Source: Diphasiastrum complanatum
Lineage: Eukaryota; Streptophyta; Lycopodiopsida; Lycopodiales; Lycopodiaceae
Length of the DNA: 56,408 nucleotides
Assembly: GCA_029204225.1 (NCBI GenBank)
Contig: MU833445.1
Span: 1-56,408, forward strand
Reading direction: 5' to 3'
Position numbers and translations under genes: made by a program. The notes beneath the pieces are model-generated. The model had not been told where the DNA came from. It saw only the letters and a program-made list of their open reading frames with translations, and did no database searches. Every line of letters begins with the position of its first letter. Position 1 is the first letter of the stretch. This document shows positions 8,891-19,115 of this stretch, piece after piece.

Positions 8891-10585
8891 TTATTTATTA
8901 GGATCACAAAGATCTAACATCATGTTACCATGATCTAGAGAATTAGACTCATCCAGATTGGCAAGACTATGCATGCTATAATAACAAAGTGTGTGCATCA
9001 TATCTTCATACTTGTTTACCATGCTAATCTCAGATCCAATGAGGCTAAATACTTCATTATGGAGATAAGTGTCTTTAGAAGATGATTCACTTACTCTCAT
9101 AAAGAGTTTACAATTTGCCTCAATACAAATTTTCAAACTATGAGTGAACAAATCACTTTTGCTCTTACATGACTCAAGAGCATACATTTGATGAAATAAC
9201 CATTTGCTTTCTAATTGATTTAAAATAAATTTATACCTTTTAAGAACATCATCTATGTTCTCAAGAGAGACTTCATACTCAACTAGTATGGCTTTACTCC
9301 AATTTTGAGATGCAATGATCTCACTAAAGCGAATTGATTTATCAAATGACATAGGAGAAGTAAGTATGAGATGTATACCACATGAGGTATGCTCCTCTTT
9401 CCCTTGAAATGTGAGCCACATGGACTCAACCATGTTTCTTGAGATTTTTTTTGGAATCACAACTTGAGAAGGTCTCTCCTCCTCATTCCTTGACATACTT
9501 GAACCTTGAGAAGGACTCTCCTCCTCAATCCTTGGCACACTTGAACCTTGAGATGACTCCTTAAGATCCTCTTCATGATGCTCCTTTTTGATGGAAATCC
9601 GAGACCTCCATGTCTCATAATGATCACAACAATCATGACCATTCAATATGCACTTCCTATGATTATCAAGATTACTTATGCTAGAAACATAAGTCCAAAA
9701 ATCACCACAACTTGGCATGATTTTTCCAATATTGAAATCAAAAGGTATTTCCATCTCAATAAGGCTAACTACTTGCTTATGGATATAAGTGTCCACTTTG
9801 GATGCTTCACTTATTCTGATAAGAAGTTTACAACTTGCCTTTAATATTGAAAACTTACAATTTTCATCTTTATGAATGAACACATCATTCATGATCTTAC
9901 TGAAACCAAAAGATCCTACATTATGAAGATATTTCCATTTCCTTGACTTCATAACTAATGTAAGCTTACAAGGAAAAAACATTTTGCTATCTTTTAAGGC
10001 ATCACACTCAACTAGTATTGCCTTAATCCACCTTTGAGATACAAAAATCTCTTCAAAGCAAAATGGTTCTTCATAAGTTGACATGAGAGCATAAATCAAA
10101 CTATTTTCATTTTGTGATTGCTCCTTATTCTTGATTGATTTCTCTTGGATAATAACAACAAGTTTGAACTTGTCCAAAGTTCCAAGCAAAATACTTTCCA
10201 AGGACATAAAATAGATCCAAGTTACTTTCATGAAAGTGACATCTATCTTTGCATCTTGAACCAAACAATGCACTTCCAAATGAAATTCAAAAGATTTGAC
10301 ATGTATTGTGATGGACTCGAAAAGACAAATCTTGCAAGTCCTTGTGAGACTCCAAGCCTCATTCACCTTTCCACAAAGGAAACACCTTTCCTTGGACTTG
10401 TCCTTCTTGTATTTGCATTTCGAACTTGAAGCTCCATCCTTCACCTCGGCCCCCTTGCTTTGGTTCTTCTTGGATGGGTTGGTCATCTTTTTGTAGCACC
10501 TTGAGAAAATATATCCTCCCTTGCCACAAAGGTTGCACTTAGGATCCTTTCTTTCCTTCAATAGGATGCCACCTATTGATGCCAT
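8891..10585 (-). CDS. Unknown zinc-knuckle protein of element B (duplicated CKxxxRxSE domain)
   Basis: I do not recognise this protein. From the Met at 10585 (MASIGG, matching the gag start of other copia elements here) it is about 564 residues and fully open. A gag-like knuckle CNLCGKGGYIFSRC comes first, with Tyr where the CCHC His should be, followed by a Lys-rich linker and a second Cys pair (CFLCGK). The rest holds two related copies of an unknown domain: SQRWIKAILVECD...CKLLIRISEAS...DTYIH and SQNWSKAILVEYE...CKLFMRVSESS...DTYLH. Between them is an acidic Ser-rich linker containing a 14-residue tandem duplication (DNA 9463-9546). The frame also continues upstream without an ATG. The leader from the primer site is about 1.65 kb. 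No RT, protease or integrase motif is present and no membrane segment is obvious. Element C carries the same protein, which argues that it is a real gene of this element family. Confidence 0.7.
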   Translation of the reverse strand: MASIGGILLKERKDPKCNLCGKGGYIFSRCYKKMTNPSKKNQSKGAEVKDGASSSKCKYKKDKSKERCFLCGKVNEAWSLTRTCKICLFESITIHVKSFEFHLEVHCLVQDAKIDVTFMKVTWIYFMSLESILLGTLDKFKLVVIIQEKSIKNKEQSQNENSLIYALMSTYEEPFCFEEIFVSQRWIKAILVECDALKDSKMFFPCKLTLVMKSRKWKYLHNVGSFGFSKIMNDVFIHKDENCKFSILKASCKLLIRISEASKVDTYIHKQVVSLIEMEIPFDFNIGKIMPSCGDFWTYVSSISNLDNHRKCILNGHDCCDHYETWRSRISIKKEHHEEDLKESSQGSSVPRIEEESPSQGSSMSRNEEERPSQVVIPKKISRNMVESMWLTFQGKEEHTSCGIHLILTSPMSFDKSIRFSEIIASQNWSKAILVEYEVSLENIDDVLKRYKFILNQLESKWLFHQMYALESCKSKSDLFTHSLKICIEANCKLFMRVSESSSKDTYLHNEVFSLIGSEISMVNKYEDMMHTLCYYSMHSLANLDESNSLDHGNMMLDLCDPNK

Positions 10586-12240
10586 GTGAATAAAAATCTG
10601 TGATATGATTCTACAAATGTAATTTGTGACTTTCAAGAGACTAGATTTGAACATCTTTAATAATCTAGAATGATCTACAAATGATCTAGTCACAAACCTA
10701 AAAATCAATCTTCACACTAATGATTAGTCACTTGGAAACTTTGCCTTGATCACTAAAACAAAAGCACACAATCATCAAATCACAAAAGAAATCTGATCCA
10801 ATCTCCTATTGGACTCATCAAATACCAATGACTCTTTCTTTTGAAAATTGAAATGGATATGAAAAGATTTGACACCTAGATTTTCCTTTTCACTTGACTA
10901 GTTCTCTCAACACTTGAGATTCTTGAACAAAAGATGGGTTTTGTTTCAAACACCTGAAAATCAAACTTAATCACTTATTTTGGACTCACTCTTGACCCAA
11001 ATAATCTCACTCTTGAGATTTAGAATGAATTTGATCTGATTTGAAAACAAACTATACCACCAATTTTTCACAAAGCTTAAAAAGTAGACAACTAGAGATT
11101 CACAAAGATCTCAACCATGCATGAATACTCAAATATGGACTCCTCCTCATACTAGACATCAAATGGGATCACAAATTGACCCTCACACTCTCACAAAGAA
11201 AGTTGAATAGAACTAATTTGAGTTTCATACATACTATGTCAATTTTTGCTCAACAAATTGAATTCAATCACTCCTATTGGATTCCACCAATTACTCTACT
11301 TTTTAAGACTTGAAATGAAATTCAAAATCAAAAGTTGTTATTTTTCTCACTAAGATATTGTGCTTCAAAGAGCTAATGCCACTTAGAAAGATTTGATCAC
11401 TTAGGAAGAGACAAACTCTTGACCAATAACAACACAAAATAAGCCTCTAGATCTTGTTCTCTACAAAGGAAGGAACTCTTAGAACATTGGATCTCTCTCT
11501 ACACATTTACCATAGACACCTTAATGACTCTTTTCAAACCTTACAGTCACTCAAAAAAATTGAGTAGGGTTGAACAATGTGACTTGGATCTCAATCTCTT
11601 TTCTAGAACTCTCAATTCAAGCCAATCTATGTCAAATTCTACAAAAGATTTGCATAGATGCTCTATATGCACTAGAAACTCTCAAAGGTTTCACTTGGTG
11701 GATAGATCCAAGGATGTTTTCTAGAAAATTGATGCTTCTAAACTTGACCCTATCACTCTTGAACAAATCTAGAGTGATGGTACAATGGATTTCAACCTCT
11801 CACCTTGCATATCATTCCTTAATCTATGATTTTTAGCAAAATCTCTCTTAACTTCAACATACACTCAAAAAATCAGAGAAGATCAATTAATGCACCTCAT
11901 TCAAGCTTCAATTTTAATTTTTTGGCTCATCTAATCCAAGAACTAATCAAGTTATTAGATTCACTATAGAAAATGCTTGATTTTGCACCAAAAATCACTC
12001 AAATCGGGTATGTGAGTCAAATTGTACAAATTTTTGAATTTTCTAAGCCAAAACTGGAGTTGTACGGCCTCACACTTGTGAAAAGGGTTCCTTCAGCCCA
12101 CAACAAGTTCTGGTCCAAAAATTTTGAGAATATCTATCAAATCCAACTCGCTACACAAAATTGGACTAGTTTCCAAAAAACTGCTAATTTTGGCTTTGAT
12201 TTGGATTAACCCTATCAATTTCAACAAAACCTCTTGTACT
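10586..12240 (-). other. Long untranslated leader of element B
   Basis: This is a 1.65 kb AT-rich stretch between the primer-binding site and the MASIGG start. Only short open frames without family features are present. Part of it (about 10.7-11.1 kb) is also found upstream of the related gene in element C (about 18.54-18.85 kb). It probably holds dimerisation/packaging signals, by analogy with other retrotransposon leaders. Confidence 0.5.
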
Positions 12241-12254
12241 AGGCTCTGATACCA
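12241..12254 (-). other. Primer-binding site of element B (tRNA-iMet type)
   Basis: The minus strand reads TGGTATCAGAGCCT directly after the 5' LTR end CA. This is complementary to the 3' end of plant initiator-Met tRNA, the standard copia primer. Confidence 0.93.
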
Positions 12255-13086
12255 TGTGCAAAAAGTACAAAAAGGACCAAGAGTGGATTCTAATCTGATC
12301 CTCAAGAGGGATTGGTTGTCAGATTACTTGATCTATCAATCTACTTCAGATTAAGATCAATCTAGATCAATTCTAGACACAAAATCCTAACAAGAACAAT
12401 CATTAATTGAAGGTAAGTGTACTTTATGGTTTCCCACGTGTGAAACCCTGTATGAGTACGTACTCCAACCTGAAAATCAAGTACACATTGATAGCACCTC
12501 AAAACAATCAAAACAAATGTAGACAAATGGAGAGAATCACTCAAAATTGCTTCCAAAACCAAGATTGGTGTCTCACACTGATTATGGCCAAATGTGGCTC
12601 TATATATACAATAAGTGGGAGCTCGTGGTACTGATCATCCCTTTGATCCCACATGTGTGAAGGTGCTTTGTCATATGATGATTCATCATGCAAAACTAAC
12701 ACTTGGACAGAACCTTCTATTTTGAGCAGTTTTGGTCCATTTTCCTTCTATATGGAGATCTACTTGCAAATCTTCTAGAAGTCAAAATTCGTTTACTTTA
12801 GCTTATTTCACACATGTGAGCGGTCCTCTACACGTGGGATGTGACACCTAACCAAAGGATGTGGCTCATGCAAGCAATAGACTGATGCCATGTGTCATAT
12901 GTCTAGAAAACTAGTTTTTGGCCTTTTTAGCCACTAGAACTTGAATTAAATCATATGTACAACCTATATGATTATGGTACATGACAAGTACACTATTTTC
13001 ACATGTGGGAACAGGCTCCACACATGTGTGTTTATCTATATACAAGATTTTTGGCCTCTACCAAGCTTATTTTTGTATTTTTCACA
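12255..13086 (-). repeat. 5' LTR of element B
   Basis: The LTR is 832 bases, TG...CA bounded, and directly abuts the primer site. It differs from the 3' LTR by scattered substitutions and a 2-base indel near 12414. Its outer edge is followed by the target duplication AATCT. Confidence 0.93.
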
Positions 13087-13960
13087 AATCTTATAGTAAG
13101 TAACTTTGAAATCATTAGTACTACAGTGATTACGTAGCCAAACATTTAGCATTAAATTATCAGACAAATAAGCAGTTGCAAATACAGAAACAAAAACATT
13201 CTGAGACGATCCTGAACGCAATAAGAAGATAGTATTGATTCACTATGAATCGAAACAGATGTTAATGAGTACAACAAGTTTGCAGATCAAAGTCGCGTAC
13301 TTTAAGCTATCTCTGAGCGACTCAATAAAAGTCTGAATTAAGCGCAACTATCGATAAGAAGTAAGCGCAATAGCAATCTCTAATCAACTCTAAAAAAATG
13401 AGCTAGAATGCTCAAGAGTGTCCAAGCTCACAAGCTTGAGAGAGAGCTAACTATTCAATACTTGCTGATCTCTTGATCGCATCAATGTTGTAAGATCAAC
13501 ACACACTTAAAACTATAGAAATATGAACAGCTATTTACACTAAGCAAATGCGACAACATCCACCAGTAGGATAGCTAATTAGGTCGTCAAATGTGTCATC
13601 TAGTTGGCTGTGATGTGCTGGCATCCATCCAAATAATCTTCCCAGAAATTTACTTACTATACGGTTAGAGCAAGTATGTAGCCTTTAAGACAAACAATAA
13701 ATTGTCTTACGAGAAATGAAAAAACGCGAAGGTCTTCCCTAAAGTTATTTCCTTAACATTTGAGGCATCTATCATTTTGCAAAAAAGCCGAAGTGAGAGA
13801 AAACTCCGAAAGACAAAAATTCCAAAAATGCCGACACTGTAAATTGTTTCTGAGTAGTTATGCAGACTGTGTAAAAACACGAGGAAATCTGCAGGTCTGG
13901 ATAAAAGTTGAATGAAGATTAAAATGTCGATTAGTCGATTAGTGCGAGAATAATCAAACA
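13087..13960 (-). repeat. Probable LTR of copia fragment E, split by element B
   Basis: After the end of the E pol fragment a purine tract (AAGGGAAAG) is followed by TGTTTGATTATTCTC, which looks like an LTR start on the minus strand at 13960. The sequence runs to the element B insertion point and should resume left of 7762, perhaps to about 7600. The second LTR is not in the window, so the boundaries are uncertain. Confidence 0.45.
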
Positions 13961-14572
13961 CTTTCCCTTGATCTGAATCCATGAATGTATTGACCTTTAA
14001 AGTTAATTTTGCATAGAACTTCTTGTGTGCATCCAAGCTTAATAATTTAGTAAAAATATTTGCTGTCATATCTTGCATTCGACAGTACTGCAATCTGATC
14101 TTTGTCAAAAACTTTGTTTCTGACATAGTGATACTTGAGTTCAATGTGCTTACTCCTAGAATAAAATCTAAAGTTGGCTGACAAGGCACTGGCACTTTGA
14201 TTATCACAAAATAGTAATGTCAAAGCATATTGATTCAGACTGATATCTGAAAGTCAGTTTCTCAACCAAATCACTTTCTTTGTAGCTTGTGAGGCTACGA
14301 TATACTTTGATTCTGTAGAAGATAGAGCTATCGAAGATTGCTTGTGACTATTCCAGGAAATAGGACCATTGTTGAGAAAGACTGTAAATCCAGACGTGGA
14401 TTTACGAGTGTCTACATCTCCTGCCCAATTTGCATCCATAGAACCACTGAGTAAATTGAGTTTGTCGTTGTCGATTGCTCCATAACAAATGCAAAAGTCC
14501 ATAGTATCTCGAAGATATCTCATAACTCTGATAAGAGCCTTCCAATGTGTTATACCAGGGTTAGTCATATAC
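13961..14572 (-). pseudogene. Copia RNase H fragment E
   Basis: The minus-strand frames encode the C-terminal part of a Ty1/copia polyprotein: THWKALIRVMRYL, then TRKSTSGFTVFL, SSIALSSTESKYIVASQ and WLRN. After a frameshift the terminal ANIFTKLL motif follows near 14040. TESKY replaces the usual TEAEY. The fragment is cut on its upstream side at 14572 by the LTR-H composite. Confidence 0.8.
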
Positions 14573-15568
14573 TGTAGGGTCGAAGATCTCGGGTAGTGTA
14601 GCCCTCCTGCCTGTCAACAAGGGTTAGATCACTAGACAGGTACCTAGCTATGCATAGATGCTATTTTTAGTTAGTTTCCTACTTTCTCCCTTAACTCTAT
14701 TCACCACTAACACTACCCTCCTTTAACTCTACTCCTCTACACTGCATGTGAATTGCCACGAGTTTCTACAAGCATAATCATGCTAATTCTATGTCTACAA
14801 ACTATATGCAAGTTGCATTTATCAAACTAGATAATACATAACTATGTATCTCGAGTTCTATGTAGGCCAAACTTGGCATTTTGCATTAATGAGCTACATA
14901 CTTGCATGGTTCAACATTTGTAGCAAGCCAAGAAATCAATATAGATTGTTTTTCAATTTTAACATTTTGGACTCACATGAATCTTGTGATTTCCAATGTA
15001 CTTTTTGTGGACCCTTGGATCAAGTTGGGTCCAAGATGAATGGATAGGATCAATGTGAATATTAGACAATAGGATTGAGGGGAAAGGGCCTTCCCCATTT
15101 TATAAAAAGGCACCATTTGTACACTATTTTCATGCTTAATAGAGAGGAGGAGATCTACTATTTTGACGGCTCAAGCATCCTCATTTGCTAATCAATCTTG
15201 CTTATGCTATTGTTGTGTTTGCTTGTTATTTCCATTTCTTCCATGCTTTTTGTTTGTGATTAGTTAAGGTTTCTCCATAAGCAATGACATTGAGCATTTG
15301 AGCTAACCTCCATCTCATCTCTCTCTCTTTCTCTCTTCTCTTCTCTCTTCCTCTTCTTGTCTATCCTTTCCCTTCACCCAAAAGCATGATGAATGTTAGT
15401 GTAGAGGAGTAGAGTTAAAAGAGGGTAGTGTTAGTGGTGAATAGAGTTAAGGGAAAAAGCAGGAAACTAACTAGAAATAGCATCTATGCATAGCTAGGTA
15501 CCTATCCAGTGATCTAACTCTTGTTGACAGGTGGGAGGGCTATACTACGCGAGATCACCGACCCTACA
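14573..15568. mobile_element. Inverted composite of LTR-H and LTR-K pieces
   Basis: The first and last 170 bases or so are inverted copies of each other (TGTAGGGTCG...CGACCCTACA). Each is the terminal part of the LTR called H here, which is also present at 38309-38808/45104-45384 and 50446-51123. Between them lie a piece of LTR-K (about 14744-14962) and the body of LTR-H in the opposite orientation (14963-15568). It mimics a terminal-inverted-repeat transposon, but the pieces are recognisable LTR parts and I see no target duplication (flanks TATAC and ATTCT). Confidence 0.75.
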
Positions 15569-15581
15569 ATTCTGTGATCTG

Positions 15582-16430
15582 TGTGAAAGTACAGCAAAAA
15601 GTACCAAGAATGGATCCAAATCAGATCCACAAGTGTGATTGGGTGTTGTATTAGATTGATCTACCAATCTACACAAGATTAGATAGCACTAGATCAAATC
15701 TACATCAACAAATCTAACAAGAACAATCAAATATGATCAAAACTTGTACTTGCTGGTTTCACACGTGTGAAGACATGTCATAGTACGGATTACCAGCAAA
15801 TAATGAAGTACACTAATCTTAGAAACCATTAGAAGCATAAAATCACAAGACAAATGGAGAGGTTACTCAAGAAATGCACCAAAACCAAGATTTAGCTTTC
15901 TTGTCAATTATGGCCAAATGAGCCACCATATATACACAAGAGCTGATGCTTACTCAGCTGATTTGGCACATGTGAGAGTGCCTACTCATCAAAGGATCCA
16001 TCAATAATCATCAATATGGCACATGGACCAAGTTTCCTAACTTATAGCCACCTCCCTTGATTTTAGGCAATTTTCCTAATTTATAGGGACTTGCACAAAT
16101 ACCTACTACAAGTTGAATCTCACCTACTACTGATGTTTTCACACATGTGAGCAGTCCTTGGCACGTGTGAGATCACTCGTATCCATGTGAAATAGTTTTT
16201 TCTACCAATAAAATGATGCCAAGTGGCATATAGATAGAAAACTAGATTTTGGCTATTTTAGCCACTAGATCTCAAATGAAATGGTAGGTACAATCTATAT
16301 GACTCATCTAAATGATAAATGCATTTATTTCACACGTGTGAACAGGCTCCACACATGTCTAATGATGATATGTACTACTCATAATGGTATTTACAAGATT
16401 TGATCAAGTTAGCTTTTGCCAATTTTAACA
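15582..16430 (-). repeat. 3' LTR of element C
   Basis: The LTR is 849 bases, TGTTAAAATTGGC...ACTTTCACA on the minus strand, and distantly similar to LTR B (for example the AAAAAGTACC and CACACATGT blocks). It contains two perfect TTCACACGTGTGAA palindromes (15758-15771 and 16329-16342). The polypurine tract TTTTGAGGAGGAG lies just inside at 16431-16443. Confidence 0.9.
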
Positions 16431-16566
16431 CTCCTCCTCAAAACTAACTTGATAAAAACATGATGATATTGAGATTGATTCCATGGGCTGATTTGGTCTT
16501 CTAATATGGATCCTTGCTGGTTCAAAGGTGTGAAGATCAGCCAATGAGCTTGATGTCGATCCAAAA

Positions 16567-18414
16567 TCACCATATCCATGATAGTGCCTCTTTGATGTTG
16601 AACTTTTTGATGAACTTGAGAGCTTTGCACCATCCTACCTCTTTCATTGATTTGTTCCATCCTTGAAGCATATAGTTAATCCAAAAGCTCCTCCTCCTTG
16701 AAAATAGCTGCAACTCCATGATAAAATAAAGAGTCCTTCTTGACTCATGAGGATCACAAAGATCCAACATCATGTTACCAAGATCTCGAGGATTAGGCTC
16801 ATCAACATTGGCAAGACTATGCATGTTATAATAACAAAGAGTTTGTATCATATCTTCATGATTGGTTACCATGCTAATCTCAGATCTAATGAGGCTAGAT
16901 ACTTCATTATGGACATAAGTTTCCTTAGAGGATGATTCACTTTCTCTCATAAAGAGTTTACAATTTGCCTCAATACACAAAAAAAGACAATTTTTCACAC
17001 TATGAGTGGACAAATCACTCTTGCTCTTGCAAGACTCAAGAGCATACATTTGAAGAAATAACTATTTGCTTTCTAATTGATCTAAAATCAATTTCAAATC
17101 ATTAAGAACATCAACTATGTTCTCAATAGAGACATCATACTCAACTAGTATGGCTTTACTCCAACTTTGAGATGCAAAAGTCTCACTAAAGCAAATTGAT
17201 TCACCAAATGACATAAGAGAAACAAGCATGAGATCTATACTACTTGAAATGTGCTCCTCTTTCCCTTGAAATGTGAGCCATATGAGCTCAACTATGTCTC
17301 TTGATATTCTTCTTGAAATCATAACTTGAGAAGGACTCTCCTCCTCAATCCTTGGCACACTTGAACCTTGAGATGACTCCTCAAGATCAACTTCTTGGTG
17401 CTCCTCCTTGATGGAAATCCAAGACCTCCATGTCTCAAAATGATCACAACAAACATGATCATATAATGTGCACTTCATATGATCATCAACATTACTTATG
17501 CTAGAAACATAAGTCCAAAAATCACCACAACTTGGCTTGATTTTTCTAATATTGAAATCAAGAAGTATTTCCATCTCAATAAGGCTAACTACTTGCTTAT
17601 GGATATAAGTGTCCACTTTGGATGCTTCACTTATTCTCATAAGAAGTTTACAACTTGCCTTTAAAATTGAAAATTTACAATCTTCAACATTATGAATGAA
17701 CACATCATTCATGATCTTATTGAAACCAACAAAAAATACATTATGAAGACATTTCCAGTTCCTTGACTTTATATTCAATGTAAGTTTACAAGGAAAACAT
17801 GCTTTGCTATCTATTAAGGAATCACACTCAACTAGTATTTCCTTAATCCACCTTTGAGATACAAAAATCTCTTCAAAGCAAAATAGTTCTTCATAAGATT
17901 TGATGAGAGCATAAATGAAACTTTTTTCATTTTGTGATTGCTCCTCAATCTTTCTTGGTTTCTCTTGGATCATAACAATAAATTTGAAATTTTCTAAAGT
18001 TCTAAGCAAAATGCTTTCCAAGGACATGAAATAAATCCAAGTGACATTAATGAAAGTGACATTTATCTTTGCATCTTGAACCAAACAATGCACTTCCAAA
18101 TGAAAAACTTCTAAAGGTCTGAAATGTGTGAAGATGGACTTTTGAAGACAAATCTTGTAAGTCCTTGTGAGACTCCAAGCCTCATGCATCTTTCCACAAA
18201 GGAAACACCTTTCCTTGGATTTGTCCTTCTTTCCTTTGCACTTTGAAATTGAAGCTCCATCCTTCACCTCGGCCCCCTTGCTTTGGTTCTCCTTGGATGG
18301 ATTGGTCTTCATTTTGTAGCATCTTGAGACAAAATGATCTCTCTTGCCACAAAGGTTGCATTTAGGATCCTTACTTGCCTCCAATAGGTTGCCACCTATT
18401 GATGCTATGATGAG
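16567..18414 (-). pseudogene. Unknown zinc-knuckle protein of element C (broken copy of the B gene)
   Basis: This is the same gene as in element B. The start equivalent to MASIGG reads IASIGG (ATG changed to ATA near 18403-18405). The knuckle here is canonical CCHC: CNLCGKRDHFVSRC. The two related domains are present: SQRWIKEILVECD...CKLLMRISEAS and SQSWSKAILVEYD...CKLFMRESESS. A stop at about 17062, right after QLESK, splits the frame; the remainder is open from 17049 to 16567. The open frame also extends upstream to 18537 without a convincing start. B and C differ at many synonymous-looking positions yet keep the same architecture. Function unknown. Confidence 0.7.
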
Positions 18415-18854
18415 GAAGTAAAACCTAGTGATATGACTTTTCAAAATGTAATTTGTGACTCTCAATAAACTAGATTTGAACACATTCAACAATCTAGAAG
18501 GATTTACACAAGATCTAGACCACAAATTTTGAATCATATCTCTTTCAACCTAGTCAATTGGAAACTAATCTTTGTTTTGATCACTAAGACAAAAGCACTC
18601 TATCAAATCACAAAAATCAGATCCAAACACCCCTATTGGACTCAACAAATACCAATGAATCTTCCTCTTGAGAGTTGGAATGGATTTGAAAAGATTTGAC
18701 ACCTAGATTTTCCTTTTCTCTTGACTAGTTCTCTCAACTTTTGAGATTCTTGAACAAAGTGTGGGTTTTGTTTCAAATACTTGAAAATCAAACTTAGTCA
18801 CTCCTTTTGGATTCACTCTTGACCCAAATAATCTCACTCTTGAGATTTGGATTG

Positions 18855-18951
18855 ACGTGGAAATAGGCTCCACACATGTCTAATGATGATATGTACTACT
18901 CATAATGGTATTTACAAGATTTGATCAAGTTAGCTTTTGCCAATTTTAACA
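18855..18951 (-). repeat. Truncated 5' LTR of element C
   Basis: Only the first 97 bases or so of the LTR survive, matching 16335-16430. The break joins LTR sequence directly to leader sequence, so the promoter-distal LTR part and the primer site are missing. The outer TSD is intact, so the deletion is internal. Confidence 0.85.
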
Positions 18952-19051
18952 ATCTGTAGTCGCGTGTCTAGGTTCTTGTGACCTCCCGCACAAAAGAAAA
19001 TTCAAAGAAACAAAATTGTTCGTGACAACAAGTCAAAAACTGTTCGCAACA
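18952..19051 (+). repeat. End of the 5' LTR of copia D
   Basis: Roughly the last 100 bases of an LTR ending in GTTCGCAACA, directly followed by a primer-binding site. Its left part was interrupted by element C (TSD ATCTG) and then cut by the LTR-H composite, so only about 110 bases can be assigned. The GTTCGCGACA-like words recur in LTR F. Confidence 0.65.
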
Positions 19052-19064
19052 TGGTATTAGAGCC
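19052..19064 (+). other. Primer-binding site of copia D
   Basis: TGGTATTAGAGCC is the initiator-Met primer site with one C-to-T change, immediately after the LTR end. Confidence 0.85.
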
Positions 19065-19115
19065 TACAGGTTGTCACTACTGATATCTAAGTAGTGATTT
19101 TCTAGATAACATAAT

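Larger units (their letters stand above)
7762..13086 (-). mobile_element. Non-autonomous LTR retrotransposon B (copia-type), complete with TSD
   Basis: Two LTRs of 830 and 832 bases in the same orientation flank a 3.66 kb interior. The 5-base direct repeat AATCT (7757-7761 and 13087-13091) marks the insertion. The primer-binding site (12241-12254) and polypurine tract (just right of 8591) are in place, so the element is structurally complete. No protease, integrase, RT or RNase H is present; the only large frame is an unknown zinc-knuckle protein. By eye the LTRs differ at roughly 30 positions, so this insertion is older than element A. It landed in an older LTR-like sequence that follows copia fragment E. 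Confidence 0.92.
15582..18951 (-). mobile_element. Non-autonomous copia-type element C, with TSD
   Basis: The element is bounded by the 5-base repeat ATCTG (15577-15581 and 18952-18956). It has a full 849-base 3' LTR on the left but only about 97 bases of the 5' LTR on the right. The primer site and most of the leader are deleted. The interior is homologous to element B and carries the same unknown gene, disrupted by a stop. It inserted into the LTR of copia D. Confidence 0.88.

Noticed and set aside
8891-10585. Idea that the unknown B protein is an envelope gene
   Set aside because: It sits right behind the gag-type start and replaces pol, carries a zinc knuckle, and has no signal peptide, no obvious membrane anchor and no coiled-coil fusion region.
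14573-15568. Interpretation as an ordinary terminal-inverted-repeat DNA transposon
   Set aside because: The inverted ends and the interior are recognisable parts of LTR-H and LTR-K, there is no transposase, and no target duplication is visible.
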